From OLB16 sp964481775 (GTDB lineage: Bacteria; Hinthialibacterota; Hinthialibacteria; OLB16), in the NCBI GenBank assembly GCA_964481775.1, contig CAYZUX010000003.1, forward strand, positions 19,907 to 83,906: DNA of 64,000 nt, read 5' to 3'. This document shows, one piece after another, positions 17,398 to 26,277 of this stretch. The position numbers were made by a program, and so were the translations under genes. Numbering within the stretch: the first letter of the stretch is position 1; every line of letters begins with the position of its first letter. Under the pieces are notes generated by a model, which searched no databases, was not told the origin of the DNA, and saw only the letters and a program-made list of their open reading frames with translations.

Positions 17398-18110
17398 CGA
17401 AAAAACCGGATGAGACAAAGCAACCCAGACCAAGAATCCTGGTAGTGGAAGATGAACCCCACAGCAGGCTGATGCTGGAGAAGATCCTCTCATCGAATGG
17501 ATACGAGATTTTGTCTGCCTGCAATGCAATGGAGGCCAAAGCATTTCTCACTTCCAGCCAGCCCATCGATGTCATCGTTTCGGACTGGATCATGCCAGAA
17601 ATCGATGGAGTAGAACTTTGTAAATGGGTCAAAGCCAATGAGGACTTACGGAAAACATTTTTCATCATGGTCACGGTGCGGGAAGAGACTCGAGACAAGG
17701 TCAAGGGTCTGGATTCCGGAGCGGATGATTATGTCACCAAACCCTACGACGAAGAGGAATTGGTGGCTCGGATCCGCGCCGGCCTGCGGATGCAGGAATT
17801 ACAGCGCGAGGTGATCGAGTTGGAACGTAAAGTTGCCGTGATTCAACTGGCGGCAACCGCTGCCCATGAGATCAATAATCCACTCACGGGCATCTTCGGC
17901 TATCTCGACCTTATGCGGATATCCCTGGAATCCGGGGCTTCTACAGAAGCGCTTCTCTGCTATCTCGATAAAATCAATAGCCAGGCAGTCCGGATCCGGG
18001 ATACAGTGGCCAAGCTCTACACTCTCAAGGAGGTTCAAACCAAGGAATACCTGGGACAACAGCGAATCCTGAACCTTGAGCCGGGCGCTGAAGATACTGA
18101 CGGGAAATGA
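17385..18110 (+). CDS. Response-regulator receiver fused to a histidine-kinase H-box domain, no ATPase domain
   Basis: 241 residues. The receiver (about 15-135) is complete: acidic pair Glu22/Asp23, phosphoacceptor Asp67 in VSDWIMP, Thr97 and Lys119 in TKPYD. A short coiled linker (136-152) leads to AATAAHEINNPLTGIFGYLDL, an H-box with His161 as in HisKA domains. A second helix follows to about 220, and the protein ends in a short tail without N, G1 or G2 boxes. So it has a phosphoaccepting His but no kinase domain: a possible phosphotransfer or dimerising regulator needing a kinase in trans. Overlaps the peptidase gene by 13 nt and the next gene by 4 nt. Confidence 0.85.
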   Translation: MAQIAKKPDETKQPRPRILVVEDEPHSRLMLEKILSSNGYEILSACNAMEAKAFLTSSQPIDVIVSDWIMPEIDGVELCKWVKANEDLRKTFFIMVTVREETRDKVKGLDSGADDYVTKPYDEEELVARIRAGLRMQELQREVIELERKVAVIQLAATAAHEINNPLTGIFGYLDLMRISLESGASTEALLCYLDKINSQAVRIRDTVAKLYTLKEVQTKEYLGQQRILNLEPGAEDTDGK

Positions 18111-19669
18111 AAACAACCAGATATGGAATCTTGTCTGCAGACTTCAGATTCTTCTTTCGATTATTGGTCATCAGTTTTTGGGTAAGTCAGCCAGCGATGG
18201 GGGATGAGGGGTCCACAATGGGTCTTCTGCATGCTGGTGTGGCCAAAAGCGATATCTCCTATATGACAGAGGGACTCCGGATCAACGACCCGGTCTATGC
18301 GAAAGCCCTGGTGCTGGATGATGGTCAAACACAGCTTGTCATCCTTGCGATGGATGTCACCGCGATTGGAGGGATTGGGGAGATTGGAGATGATTTTTTG
18401 CCAGGGCTGCGGGCACGGATTGAGAAGGAATTAGGCATTCCCCGCTCAAATGTCCTGGTCAATGCCTCCCATAATCATCCTCCCATGCGTTTTTTATGTG
18501 GCCCCGCAGACCAGATTGAAAAGACATTTGATGCAGTCAGCCATGCCCGGAACAATATGGTCCCTGTCAAAACAGGAGCCGGTGCCGGGTATGAGGACCG
18601 GATTTCGATGAACCGCACTCTCCGTTTGACGACTGGGGATTCCTGGACCATCCGCCACACTAATCCCTGCCCGCCGGATGAAGAGGTTAAAAGCGTGGGA
18701 CCCATCGATCCAGAGATCGGTGTGCTTCGAATCGACCGGCTGGATGGGACACCCTTGGCGGTGATCTACAACTTCGCCTGTCATCTATACATGGGGACTC
18801 CAGAGGGTGGGATCACAGCGGATTTCCCTGGATTCGCCTCGCGTGTGATCGAGGAAAACCTCGGACATGACTGCATGGCGTTGTTCCTGCAGGGGGCAGG
18901 CGGAGACCAATCCCCGATCCTCTATAAAGATGTGAACCGTCCGAGAGATGCCGAACCTCTGGGCCTGATGCTGGGGCTGAGCACATTGAAAACAGTTCGA
19001 GAGATCCGGACTCAAGAGACTACATTGAATGTCATCAACGAGATCATCGAGTTGCCGAGGAAGAACGACTTCGAAGAACGGATAGCCGCGCTTGTGGCTG
19101 AACAGGAGATCCTGCTCAAGTCGCTCCGGTACACGAGCTTGAATTTCAAGTCGTTTCTGCCGTTGTATCTCAAACACACTCTCGATCCCAGACACCCGCT
19201 CGATTACTCCTACCGGTATCTTCAGACGGAATCCCTGGGGAGAGATGAAATCTCCCGAATCGATGAAGAAAACCGCGCTCACCTTCAGAAGTATCTCAAC
19301 AACATCCATGCCATGGAGAAGCTGGCGAGAATCCAGGATGATATCGCTACCCTGAGGCGTCACCAGAAAATCAACTCGGATGCAGGTACCCCCACAGTGC
19401 CCATGGAGGTCATGGGGATCAGAGTTGGCAACTTCGTCTTAGTGACATCCTCCGCCGAGGTGCTCGTGGAGATCGGATTGAATGTCAAGAAAGCCTCCCC
19501 CTTTGAGCACACTTATATGGCAGCCTTCTCGAATGGGTATGTCCATTATGGTCCCCCCGCAGCAGATTACCCCAAGGGTGGTTATGAAGTCACAGAGTGC
19601 CTGCTGGCTCCGGAATGGCAGGAAATCTACGGAACCAAGGCCAAGGACATCCTGGAACGCTTACGCTGA
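18107..19669 (+). CDS. Secreted neutral/alkaline ceramidase-like protein
   Basis: 520 residues with an N-terminal hydrophobic signal (about 14-32, ending near AMG). The body begins LHAGVAKSDIS and continues LVILAMDVTAIGG, NASHNHPPM, IYNFACHLYMG, then LQGAGGDQSP, the region equivalent to the catalytic Ser motif of neutral/alkaline non-lysosomal ceramidases. Many bacterial members are annotated this way without proof of lipid substrate; in polysaccharide loci the true substrate may differ. The ATG overlaps the upstream stop by 4 nt. Length is shorter than classical ceramidases (about 650), lacking most of the C-terminal domain. Confidence 0.75.
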   Translation: MKTTRYGILSADFRFFFRLLVISFWVSQPAMGDEGSTMGLLHAGVAKSDISYMTEGLRINDPVYAKALVLDDGQTQLVILAMDVTAIGGIGEIGDDFLPGLRARIEKELGIPRSNVLVNASHNHPPMRFLCGPADQIEKTFDAVSHARNNMVPVKTGAGAGYEDRISMNRTLRLTTGDSWTIRHTNPCPPDEEVKSVGPIDPEIGVLRIDRLDGTPLAVIYNFACHLYMGTPEGGITADFPGFASRVIEENLGHDCMALFLQGAGGDQSPILYKDVNRPRDAEPLGLMLGLSTLKTVREIRTQETTLNVINEIIELPRKNDFEERIAALVAEQEILLKSLRYTSLNFKSFLPLYLKHTLDPRHPLDYSYRYLQTESLGRDEISRIDEENRAHLQKYLNNIHAMEKLARIQDDIATLRRHQKINSDAGTPTVPMEVMGIRVGNFVLVTSSAEVLVEIGLNVKKASPFEHTYMAAFSNGYVHYGPPAADYPKGGYEVTECLLAPEWQEIYGTKAKDILERLR

Positions 19670-19713
19670 GGAATGACTCCCTCGATAGTGGAGTGGATGT
19701 GAACACGATGGAC

Positions 19714-19797
19714 GGAGTGGCGAATTTGTTCGTCTGGTGGCATTCCATTTGACGATACCGTTGCTTCGTGAAAAAGGGCAAATGAATTCGCCACTCC
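19714..19797. repeat. Inverted-repeat element, copy A
   Basis: 84 bp between two convergent genes. Left arm starts GGAGTGGCGAATT (19714-19726); the right arm ends with its reverse complement AATTCGCCACTCC (19785-19797). The same arms occur at 40103-40194 and 42455-42538, while the inner 40 bp differ. This looks like a non-autonomous mobile (MITE- or REP-like) element. No transposase is nearby and I see no clear target duplication. Confidence 0.75.
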
Positions 19798-19807
19798 TTG
19801 GTTCGTA

Positions 19808-20794
19808 CTAATGATCAAGATGTAAGCGGAACAGCCTGACCTCATTGGTCTGGTTGGGGCAGGTCACTTCTGCATAGACCCATACCTCATCTCCAACCCT
19901 CATCCATTGGGAGTACCGGAAGGTGCTGAAGAGCTGATTAGGAGTGGAGCTGACCGCGAAGGGGGCCTTAGGTGTCAGGTCCTGGATGCGATGCAGATCG
20001 AAGGTGAACCCCAATCCGGTGGCGATATTATAGACTGGGTCATACCACTTCACATTTGAGCCTTCATAAACAAACAAATAACCGAATCCCAATGGCAGTA
20101 TCGAAGCGGGCCGGACAAAAAAGTCATGCCAGCCGGAGAGCTCCATGACAGACTCATAGGGACTCCCCACCGGTTCCCAGCGCTCCCCATCCTTGCTTGA
20201 AAAGTGATAGATCCGTTCGTTCCTTCTCAGATATCCGATCACATAACAGTGGTAAGCCCCATCAGTCCAGAGGATGACCGGGTCTTTGTATTCGACGGGA
20301 ATCACATCACGCTCATAGGTCTTGGGGATAGATTGGATCACGGGCCGGGCGCTTGAGGGCTCAAACTGGGTGGGAGAGTCAGCATCCTGCCATTTGAGAA
20401 TGCACCAGGGCCCTTCATGCCAGGGACCACAACCATACAACTTGAACTTTCCGGTCGCTGGATCCAATACCAATGCGGGACGTTCAAAACCGGGGATGGG
20501 CACCTGGTCACGGTGAATCGTGTGGACCTTCTCAAAGTTGATCCCGTCTTCACTACGGAGAATGCGGATCTCATAACCACGTAATCCTCGAGGAGATTCG
20601 GCAGTTCGCATCCGGCATGCCATCCAAAAGATGCCCGAGGTGTCCCGCACGACTGATGGTGCCCCTGCCCACCACTCAGGTTCTTCCTGATCGGGTTTAA
20701 GGATTGTCTGGAATTGTTGAAACTTGCCTGGAATCGAGCCAATCTCGAGTCCCACCTGCGGAGCAGGTCCAGTCCATTGGAATACTGCTGACAT
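19808..20794 (-). CDS. Five-bladed beta-propeller glycosidase-like protein (GH43/GH130-like), family unsure
   Basis: 328 residues from the ATG at 20794, chosen because GGAGG lies 6 nt upstream; an ATG 12 nt earlier is possible. Repeated blade-like signatures appear: WWAGAPSVVRDTSGIFWMACRM, ILRSEDGINFE, GFERPALVLDPATGKFKLYGCG, YKDPVILWTDGAYHCYVIG, HFSSKDGERWE. These Asp-Gly/Trp patterns are typical of GH43, GH32, GH130 and related propellers. I cannot place the three catalytic acids with confidence. No signal peptide, so it is likely cytoplasmic. Convergent with the ceramidase-like gene, with the copy A repeat between. Confidence 0.7.
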   Translation of the reverse strand: MSAVFQWTGPAPQVGLEIGSIPGKFQQFQTILKPDQEEPEWWAGAPSVVRDTSGIFWMACRMRTAESPRGLRGYEIRILRSEDGINFEKVHTIHRDQVPIPGFERPALVLDPATGKFKLYGCGPWHEGPWCILKWQDADSPTQFEPSSARPVIQSIPKTYERDVIPVEYKDPVILWTDGAYHCYVIGYLRRNERIYHFSSKDGERWEPVGSPYESVMELSGWHDFFVRPASILPLGFGYLFVYEGSNVKWYDPVYNIATGLGFTFDLHRIQDLTPKAPFAVSSTPNQLFSTFRYSQWMRVGDEVWVYAEVTCPNQTNEVRLFRLHLDH

Positions 20795-20849
20795 TTGAGC
20801 CTCCATTCAAAGAGAGACAGTCCTGATGCATTCTTAAACATAGAACTTT

Positions 20850-22976
20850 ATGCTCCGTAGCATGCGATACACAAGCATCTTCAAAAACACATCCCAACCT
20901 CTATCCCACATCCGTCTTCTGGCCTGTCTTATCCTATTCATTTCATCGGGTGATTCCTGGGGGCTTTCCGCCACCGCTACCGCCTCCAGCCAGGCATCAG
21001 GCGGCATGGGACCATCCAATGTGCTGGATGAAAGTACCGCAACTTTCTGGTCAAGCGCAGTCTCTCCCACTCAGTACAGAACCGAGTGGATCCGTTTTGA
21101 GCTCGACCAGTTGGCCGCTATCCGTGGTATCACACTGACACCGCGTCAGAATGGCTATGGTTTCCCGAAGACCTTTCAATTGGAATACAGTTATGATGAG
21201 AACGGAACCTATTGGTTCCCAGTACCAGGCGCCAGCCGTGAAGACTTCGCTACTCCCACCGGGCCAGTCAACCTCATCATCACAGGACGGGTGTTTGCCA
21301 GGCGTCTGAGAATTACCGCCAACCGGCTCGGACAGGATGACTATGGCAATTATTATTTCCAACTGGCTGGAGTTTCCTTCATCGAACACCCAGCCAAAAT
21401 ACCCTTCCAGCTGGAGCGGGGAGGGGATTTCAGCAACCAGATCAACAACCTCTGGAATATCTTCGGTTCGCTGGGAGATGGAACCAATGCGGTCTATTCA
21501 TTCGGTAACGAGCCCGCCTACTTCGAATGGATGGCATTGAAATACCTTTGGAATGACAACACGACTGGTTATGCCACTACCCTGCGAAGCCGGATGGTGG
21601 AACACCCGATCTGTCAAAATGGTTATGTGTGGTCCTGGGGAGACCAGATGCGCTGGCCTACCGGATATGGCCTGGGAGTCTGGTCACGTCACGAGGAAAA
21701 CAACGCCAAGTACATCCTGGGCTGCTGGCGGTACTGGTGTTGGACACGGAATGACGCCTTTTTCAATATGACGGACTCCACCAAAGTTACGGGTTCGCCC
21801 GATCCCACTTCCTGTACCGATGTGTCACAAGGGAAGACCATCCAACAGAAGTTACGCCTGGCCATGCAGTACATCGATGATGAATTGGGAGGTTCCAATG
21901 GAGGAATCCTGGTCGAAAACTCAGGTGACACCGATGGAACCACCTCGGGTGATCCCACCAATTACTGGGACAACTGGCGGTTTGGTTACAAGAACGCCTA
22001 TAACAACATCTATTACTACGCTGCCCTGGAGGCGATGGCCCAGATGGAGGAGACCTGGGGGAATCCAACCAGAGCTGAGGAACTCCACTTCCGGAGATCC
22101 AGTGTACGTCAAGATTACAACAAGGAGTTCTGGGATGCTGTCAAAGGGCGGTATATCGGTACGAAAGACATCACAGGTAAGGCCTGGGACTTTGGATTCA
22201 CCTTCCTGAACACGGAGGCGGTCTATTATGGCCTGGCCGATCAGGACCAGGCCCGCTCAATTTTCGAGTGGCTGTCGGGATCAAGGATCATCGCGGGGGA
22301 AAACTCCACAGGCGCAGACATCTATGGTCTCAAGTGGGCACCACGTTCCAACACCATCGCCGCCGAGCGAAGTGGCCCACCTTATTGGTGGGAGGACATT
22401 GTGGGAAACATCCGGGTCGATACCAAAGCGGCCAGGTATGGGAATCACCTGGAGAATGGAGGTGCGATCTTCTACACCTCCTTTTATGATGTCCTGGCCA
22501 GGGCCAGGACCATGGGGATAGAGAATGCCGATGGAAGGCTGGGAGAGATCCTCGCGGAATTCCGCAAAGACCAGTTACGGCGTGATCCTGCCAATTCCGC
22601 CGGTGCGGCATGGATGTGGGGTATCATCGGAGAATTCCCGGAATCCGGATTGGTTGGGACATTACCGGTTTACCTCTATGGCGGTATTGAGCCGGACATC
22701 AACGGGCTTCATATCAACCCGCACCTGCCGGAGGTGATGGACACCTTAACAATCCGTGGTATCACTTATGCGGGAAGCACGCTTGACCTCACTATCACCC
22801 GCTCTACGGTGAGCGTTGCTTCCCAAAGCAATTCAACAAGGACGCTTTATCATCACCGGGAAGAAATTATCCCTGGTGAGACCCGGGTGTTTGAATACCA
22901 GGAAGGTTCAGACCTGATCCTTACTCTCGAGGCAGAACAGGCCAGCTCAATCACCGGCTGGGAATACCTGAAGTAA
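20850..22976 (+). CDS. Secreted discoidin-domain plus six-hairpin glycosidase (alpha-L-rhamnosidase-like)
   Basis: 708 residues. A signal peptide ends near residue 38 (LACLILFISSGDSWG). Residues about 40-180 form an F5/8 type C (discoidin/CBM32-like) domain: ATASSQASGG, FWSS, RTEWIRFELDQ, ARRLRI. Residues about 185-620 are rich in Trp/Tyr with paired helices (EPAYFEWMALKYLWNDN, YYAALEAMAQMEETWGNP, FGFTFLNTEAVYYGLAD), as in alpha-L-rhamnosidase-like six-hairpin enzymes. The C-terminal 85 residues form a beta-sandwich (LDLTITRSTVSV). Likely exported to cut terminal sugars from polymers. Two close ATGs (20850, 20862) are possible starts. Confidence 0.75.
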   Translation: MLRSMRYTSIFKNTSQPLSHIRLLACLILFISSGDSWGLSATATASSQASGGMGPSNVLDESTATFWSSAVSPTQYRTEWIRFELDQLAAIRGITLTPRQNGYGFPKTFQLEYSYDENGTYWFPVPGASREDFATPTGPVNLIITGRVFARRLRITANRLGQDDYGNYYFQLAGVSFIEHPAKIPFQLERGGDFSNQINNLWNIFGSLGDGTNAVYSFGNEPAYFEWMALKYLWNDNTTGYATTLRSRMVEHPICQNGYVWSWGDQMRWPTGYGLGVWSRHEENNAKYILGCWRYWCWTRNDAFFNMTDSTKVTGSPDPTSCTDVSQGKTIQQKLRLAMQYIDDELGGSNGGILVENSGDTDGTTSGDPTNYWDNWRFGYKNAYNNIYYYAALEAMAQMEETWGNPTRAEELHFRRSSVRQDYNKEFWDAVKGRYIGTKDITGKAWDFGFTFLNTEAVYYGLADQDQARSIFEWLSGSRIIAGENSTGADIYGLKWAPRSNTIAAERSGPPYWWEDIVGNIRVDTKAARYGNHLENGGAIFYTSFYDVLARARTMGIENADGRLGEILAEFRKDQLRRDPANSAGAAWMWGIIGEFPESGLVGTLPVYLYGGIEPDINGLHINPHLPEVMDTLTIRGITYAGSTLDLTITRSTVSVASQSNSTRTLYHHREEIIPGETRVFEYQEGSDLILTLEAEQASSITGWEYLK

Positions 22977-22991
22977 CATGTGGAGAAGAAG

Positions 22992-23022
22992 TCTGGGGAT
23001 GAGCAGACAGCCCATCCCCAGA
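22992..23022. terminator. Bidirectional terminator between the glycosidase gene and rplL
   Basis: TCTGGGGATG (22992-23001) pairs with CATCCCCAGA (23013-23022), a perfect 10-bp stem with an 11-nt loop. Short T-rich stretches follow on both strands. It sits in the 62-bp gap between convergent genes, where a shared terminator is expected. Confidence 0.7.
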
Positions 23023-23038
23023 TTCTTGAGAAGTGTGG

Positions 23039-23416
23039 TTACTTGAGTTCGACAGTGGCGCCGACTTCCACCAGCTTGGCCTTGGCAGCCTCGGCCTCTT
23101 CTTTGGAAACACCCTCCTTGACCGGCTTGGGAGCACCATCCACCAGGTCCTTGGCTTCCTTCAGACCGAGACTGGTGAGCTCGCGGACCACCTTGATGAC
23201 CTTGATCTTTTCGGCGCCGGCAGCGGCCAGGATGACATCGAAAGAGGTCTTCTCCTCGACCGGCTCGGCGGCTGCGGCTACGGGTCCGGCCATCATAACC
23301 GGGGCGGCCGCGGTCACACCAAACTTCTCCTCGAAGGCCTTCGCCAGTTCAGCGGCCTCAAGGAGGCTCAAACTACCAATGGATTCCAGAATTGCTTCAA
23401 TCTTCTCACTTGCCAT
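23039..23416 (-). CDS. rplL: 50S ribosomal protein L7/L12
   Basis: 125 residues, normal length. N-terminal dimerisation part (IEAILESIGSLSLLEAAELAKAFEEKFGV), Ala-rich hinge, and the C-terminal factor-binding domain with EKIKVIKVVRELTSLGLKEAKDLVDGAP. It forms the flexible stalk of the large subunit through L10 and recruits translation GTPases. Last gene of the operon; rpoB, which usually follows, is absent: a convergent glycosidase gene comes next. Confidence 0.97.
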   Translation of the reverse strand: MASEKIEAILESIGSLSLLEAAELAKAFEEKFGVTAAAPVMMAGPVAAAAEPVEEKTSFDVILAAAGAEKIKVIKVVRELTSLGLKEAKDLVDGAPKPVKEGVSKEEAEAAKAKLVEVGATVELK

Positions 23417-23468
23417 GATTCAAACATCTCCTTTGATGAATTTTTTTCATTTCTTAAGGACGGAAGCA

Positions 23469-24005
23469 TTACGCCGCCGCTTGTTCCAACTTCTCGCAAT
23501 ACGACTTCAACAACCCAGCCAACTTGGTCGAGACACCATTGACACACCCCAGAATGTTCTGAGCGGGTGCCTGGATAGAACCGAGCATTTTCGCCAGAAG
23601 TTCCTCTCGTCCCGGAGTCTTGGATAGCGCATCCACCTGTGCTGCATTCATTACCTGGTTTTCCAGGATGCCTGCCTTAGGTTTGAGAAACGGATGGTCC
23701 TTGGCAAACTTCATCAGCACCTTGGGACCGGTGATCCCCTCGCCACAATCGACTGTGACCGAGGTGGTTCCCACCAGGTGGGGTTTCGCTTTAGAGCGCA
23801 GTTCTTCCGGCAAGGCCAGCAGAATCAGGGTATTCTTGGCTACCACATATTCCAGCCCGGCATTACGGCATTCACGCCTGAGAGCATTCACCTCTTTCAC
23901 TGACAAGCCCTTGTATTCACTGAATGTCAAAGATTTTGCCTTCGAGAATCTCTCAGTCAGATCCTTCAGTATTTCCGCTTTTCCCGTACGATCCAATCGA
24001 CTCAC
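23469..24005 (-). CDS. rplJ: 50S ribosomal protein L10
   Basis: 178 residues. Typical beginning with a helix, FSKAKSLTFSEYKGLSVKEVNALRRECRNAGLEYVVAKNTL, then TGPKVLMKFAKDHPFLK and a C-terminal helix binding L12 dimers. L10 anchors the L7/L12 stalk and, with L12, binds its own leader RNA to reduce translation. The matching leader structure is visible upstream at 24090-24215. Confidence 0.96.
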   Translation of the reverse strand: MSRLDRTGKAEILKDLTERFSKAKSLTFSEYKGLSVKEVNALRRECRNAGLEYVVAKNTLILLALPEELRSKAKPHLVGTTSVTVDCGEGITGPKVLMKFAKDHPFLKPKAGILENQVMNAAQVDALSKTPGREELLAKMLGSIQAPAQNILGCVNGVSTKLAGLLKSYCEKLEQAAA

Positions 24006-24059
24006 CTCCCTTCAAAAAAAGTTTGTATCTTGAGGGGGATCCACCCCCTTTATCCACCG

Positions 24060-24086
24060 AAAAAAAAACCCGCTCTACCGAGCGGG
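24060..24086 (-). terminator. Intrinsic terminator / attenuator upstream of rplJ
   Basis: On the minus strand CCCGCTC and GAGCGGG (24069-24086) form a 7-bp GC-rich stem with a 4-nt loop, followed by nine U residues (24060-24068). It lies after the L10 leader and before the rplJ start, so it probably attenuates read-through into rplJ-rplL. Confidence 0.85.
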
Positions 24087-24089
24087 CTT

Positions 24090-24215
24090 GGATGACAGTT
24101 GAATGACGGAGCGGAGAGGCTCCATTCAGTTTCTGTAATCTTGTGGCCCGGTCTCGGCTGGAGTTCTCTGGATTAAGCCCGAAGGCTCCTGCTGTCTATG
24201 ACCGATGACAACCTG
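24090..24215 (-). ncRNA. L10 leader RNA (ribosomal protein autoregulation)
   Basis: Between rplA and rplJ the minus-strand RNA carries the conserved L10-leader pieces in order: AGACAGCAGG (24188-24197), TTAATCC (24170-24176) and GCCGAGAC (24151-24158), which fold into the kink-turn-containing structure bound by the L10-L12 complex. The terminator at 24060-24086 follows. Position and boxes agree with the known leader in many bacteria; outer limits are approximate. Confidence 0.85.
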
Positions 24216-24222
24216 ACTGCAA

Positions 24223-24918
24223 CTAGGCCCGAATCTCTCCCGGATCCACGCGGACACTTGGTCCCATGGTGGTCGAGACATAGACCGACTTGATATAAGT
24301 TCCCTTGGCCGAGCTGGGACGTGCACGATTGAGCGCATCCGCCACGGCCTGGATGTTTTCGTGAAGGTTCTGAACGCTGAATGAAACCTTCCCGACAGGA
24401 GTGTGGATCACACCTCCCTTGTCGACACGGTACTCGATACGTCCCGCCTTAAAGTCCTGGACAGCCTGAGCGACATTGGGGGTGACTGTACCGGTCTTGG
24501 GGTTGGGCATGAGACCACGCGGTCCGAGGATCTTTCCGAGTTTTCCAACCTCACGCATGACATTCGGGGTAGCAATGGCGACATCAAAGTCGGTCCACCC
24601 CTCTGTCGTAATCCGTTTGACCAGGTCATCGAGACCGACATGGTCCGCGCCGGCATCCTGGGCCGCTTTGACATGATCACCATCCGCAAAAACCACCACC
24701 CGGACAACCTTGCCAGTCCCATGGGGAAGTGAAACCGTGCCACGCACCTGCTGGTCGGCATGGCGTGGATCCACTCCCAGGTTAACCGTGAATTCGACAG
24801 TCGCATCGAACTTCGCGGGCGAGGTTTCCTTGGCGAGAGTGATGGCGTCATCCAGGGAATACTGCTTGGTGCGGTCTACCTTGGCTTGCGCGGCTTTGAA
24901 CTTCTTTCCGTGCTTCAC
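24223..24918 (-). CDS. rplA: 50S ribosomal protein L1
   Basis: 231 residues, normal length. Begins KHGKKFKAAQAKVDRTKQYSLDDAI and contains TVEFTVNLGVDPRHADQQVRGTVSLPHGTGK, KLGKILGPRGLMPNPKTGTVT and the C-terminal YVSTTMGPSVRVDP, all L1 signatures. It binds 23S rRNA at the L1 stalk and helps E-site tRNA release. It lies between rplK (51 nt upstream) and the L10 leader. Confidence 0.97.
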   Translation of the reverse strand: MKHGKKFKAAQAKVDRTKQYSLDDAITLAKETSPAKFDATVEFTVNLGVDPRHADQQVRGTVSLPHGTGKVVRVVVFADGDHVKAAQDAGADHVGLDDLVKRITTEGWTDFDVAIATPNVMREVGKLGKILGPRGLMPNPKTGTVTPNVAQAVQDFKAGRIEYRVDKGGVIHTPVGKVSFSVQNLHENIQAVADALNRARPSSAKGTYIKSVYVSTTMGPSVRVDPGEIRA

Positions 24919-24969
24919 TCTCTCCCTCCTTTTTTTTTATAGAACTCTCCGCCAGGCAGAGAAGTAAAA

Positions 24970-25410
24970 CTACCCTTCGATGACCTCGAGGCCCATGCTG
25001 CGTGCGGTCCCAGCGATCATTTTGGTGGCCGCATCGAGATCCATGGCATTGAGATCCGGCATCTTCAACTTGGCGATCTCCTGAACCTGACTGCGGGTTA
25101 CCTTGCCCACTTTATCCCTTTGGGGAACCGCCGAGCCTTTGGGGATTTTGGAGGCTTCCTTGAGGAGATAGGGAGCCGGTGGAGTCTTCGTGACAAAGGT
25201 CATGGTCCTGTCAGCGTAGACCGTGATTTCCACCGGGATGATGACCCCTTGCTGGTCCTTGGTCCGGTCATTGAATTGCTTGCAAAACTCCATGATGTTC
25301 ACACCATGCTGGCCGAGGGCCGGACCCACAGGTGGAGCGGGTGTCGCTTTCCCGCCTACGCATTGGAGTTTGACAATCGCGACGACTTCTTTTCCTTTTT
25401 TCGGGGGCAT
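24970..25410 (-). CDS. rplK: 50S ribosomal protein L11
   Basis: 146 residues. N-domain with CVGGKATPAPPVGPALGQHGVNIMEFCKQFN, central FVTKTPPAPYLLKEA, and C-terminal KMPDLNAMDLDAATKMIAGTARSMGLEV: typical L11. It binds the GTPase-associated region of 23S rRNA. Located 30 nt after nusG in the standard order. Confidence 0.97.
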   Translation of the reverse strand: MPPKKGKEVVAIVKLQCVGGKATPAPPVGPALGQHGVNIMEFCKQFNDRTKDQQGVIIPVEITVYADRTMTFVTKTPPAPYLLKEASKIPKGSAVPQRDKVGKVTRSQVQEIAKLKMPDLNAMDLDAATKMIAGTARSMGLEVIEG

Positions 25411-25440
25411 CTTTCTTCTCCTGCAATCTTCTTAAGGGAA

Positions 25441-25980
25441 CTAAGCGGCAGTCTTTTCGACCTGGAGGAAATCCAGCTCGACCGGCGTGGCCCGTCCCAG
25501 CATTTCAATCATCACGGTGAGGCGTCCCCTTTCGGGGTTGATCTGGGCCACAGTTCCGGCGAAGTTGAGGAACGGGCCATCGATTACCTTCACACGATCG
25601 CCCTTCTCAAAACTGATCTTCGGACGTGGCGCCTCACCCGTCTGCTCCATCATCCCAAGGATGTTATTGATCTCGGCTTCGGTCAGTGGTGTGGGTGTTT
25701 TCCCCGGGCCAACGAATCCGGAGACACCTGGGGTATCCTTGACCAAGGCCCATGTATCGTCAGTCAGCTCCATTTCAACCAGAACATAGCCGGGCATGAT
25801 CTTACGGGTGGCTACACGCTTTTTGCCATCCTTAATCTCGGCTACTTCCTCAGTTGGGATGATAACCTGCTTGACATGCTCCTCCAGCTTCTGTTTCCGA
25901 ACCGCATTTTCGATCGATTCCTTCACACGGTTCTCGAAGCTGGCGTAGGTATGGACGGCGTACCACTTGTAATCGCTCAT
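25441..25980 (-). CDS. nusG: Transcription termination/antitermination protein NusG
   Basis: 179 residues. NGN domain begins KWYAVHTYASFENRVKESIE and includes KKRVATRKIMPGYVLVEMELTDDTW; the C-terminal KOW domain has FEKGDRVKVIDGPFLNFAGTVAQINPERGRLTV. NusG binds RNA polymerase and couples it to ribosomes or Rho. Gene order secE-nusG-rplK is the usual one. Confidence 0.97.
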   Translation of the reverse strand: MSDYKWYAVHTYASFENRVKESIENAVRKQKLEEHVKQVIIPTEEVAEIKDGKKRVATRKIMPGYVLVEMELTDDTWALVKDTPGVSGFVGPGKTPTPLTEAEINNILGMMEQTGEAPRPKISFEKGDRVKVIDGPFLNFAGTVAQINPERGRLTVMIEMLGRATPVELDFLQVEKTAA

Positions 25981-26001
25981 GGGTGCTCGCTTTGGTTAGT
26001 C

Positions 26002-26247
26002 TCAGGTCAGGCGCTTCATCTGCTGATAGATCGCTGTTACCAAGGCCTGTGCGCCTCCCATGTAGATCGACATGATCACCATGACAACCAGAGTGACCAA
26101 TGTTGAGTTCTTCACTTCTTCACGGTTCGGCCATGTAACCTTCTGAAGTTCCGCCAAAACCGAGATGATGAACTGCCCAAACCGGGACTCACGGATGATT
26201 TTGGCTTTTTTCAGATTGTCAATACAACGCTGTAGAAACTGTTCCAT
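26002..26247 (-). CDS. secE: Preprotein translocase subunit SecE
   Basis: 81 residues, short form with one C-terminal membrane helix (about 52-74) preceded by the conserved amphipathic ELQKVTWPNREEVKNST. SecE clamps SecY in the plasma membrane. It lies between the tRNA-Trp gene and nusG, a classic arrangement. Confidence 0.95.
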   Translation of the reverse strand: MEQFLQRCIDNLKKAKIIRESRFGQFIISVLAELQKVTWPNREEVKNSTLVTLVVMVIMSIYMGGAQALVTAIYQQMKRLT

Positions 26248-26277
26248 TGGACCTTCTACCTGTCCTTCATTCAGGAG

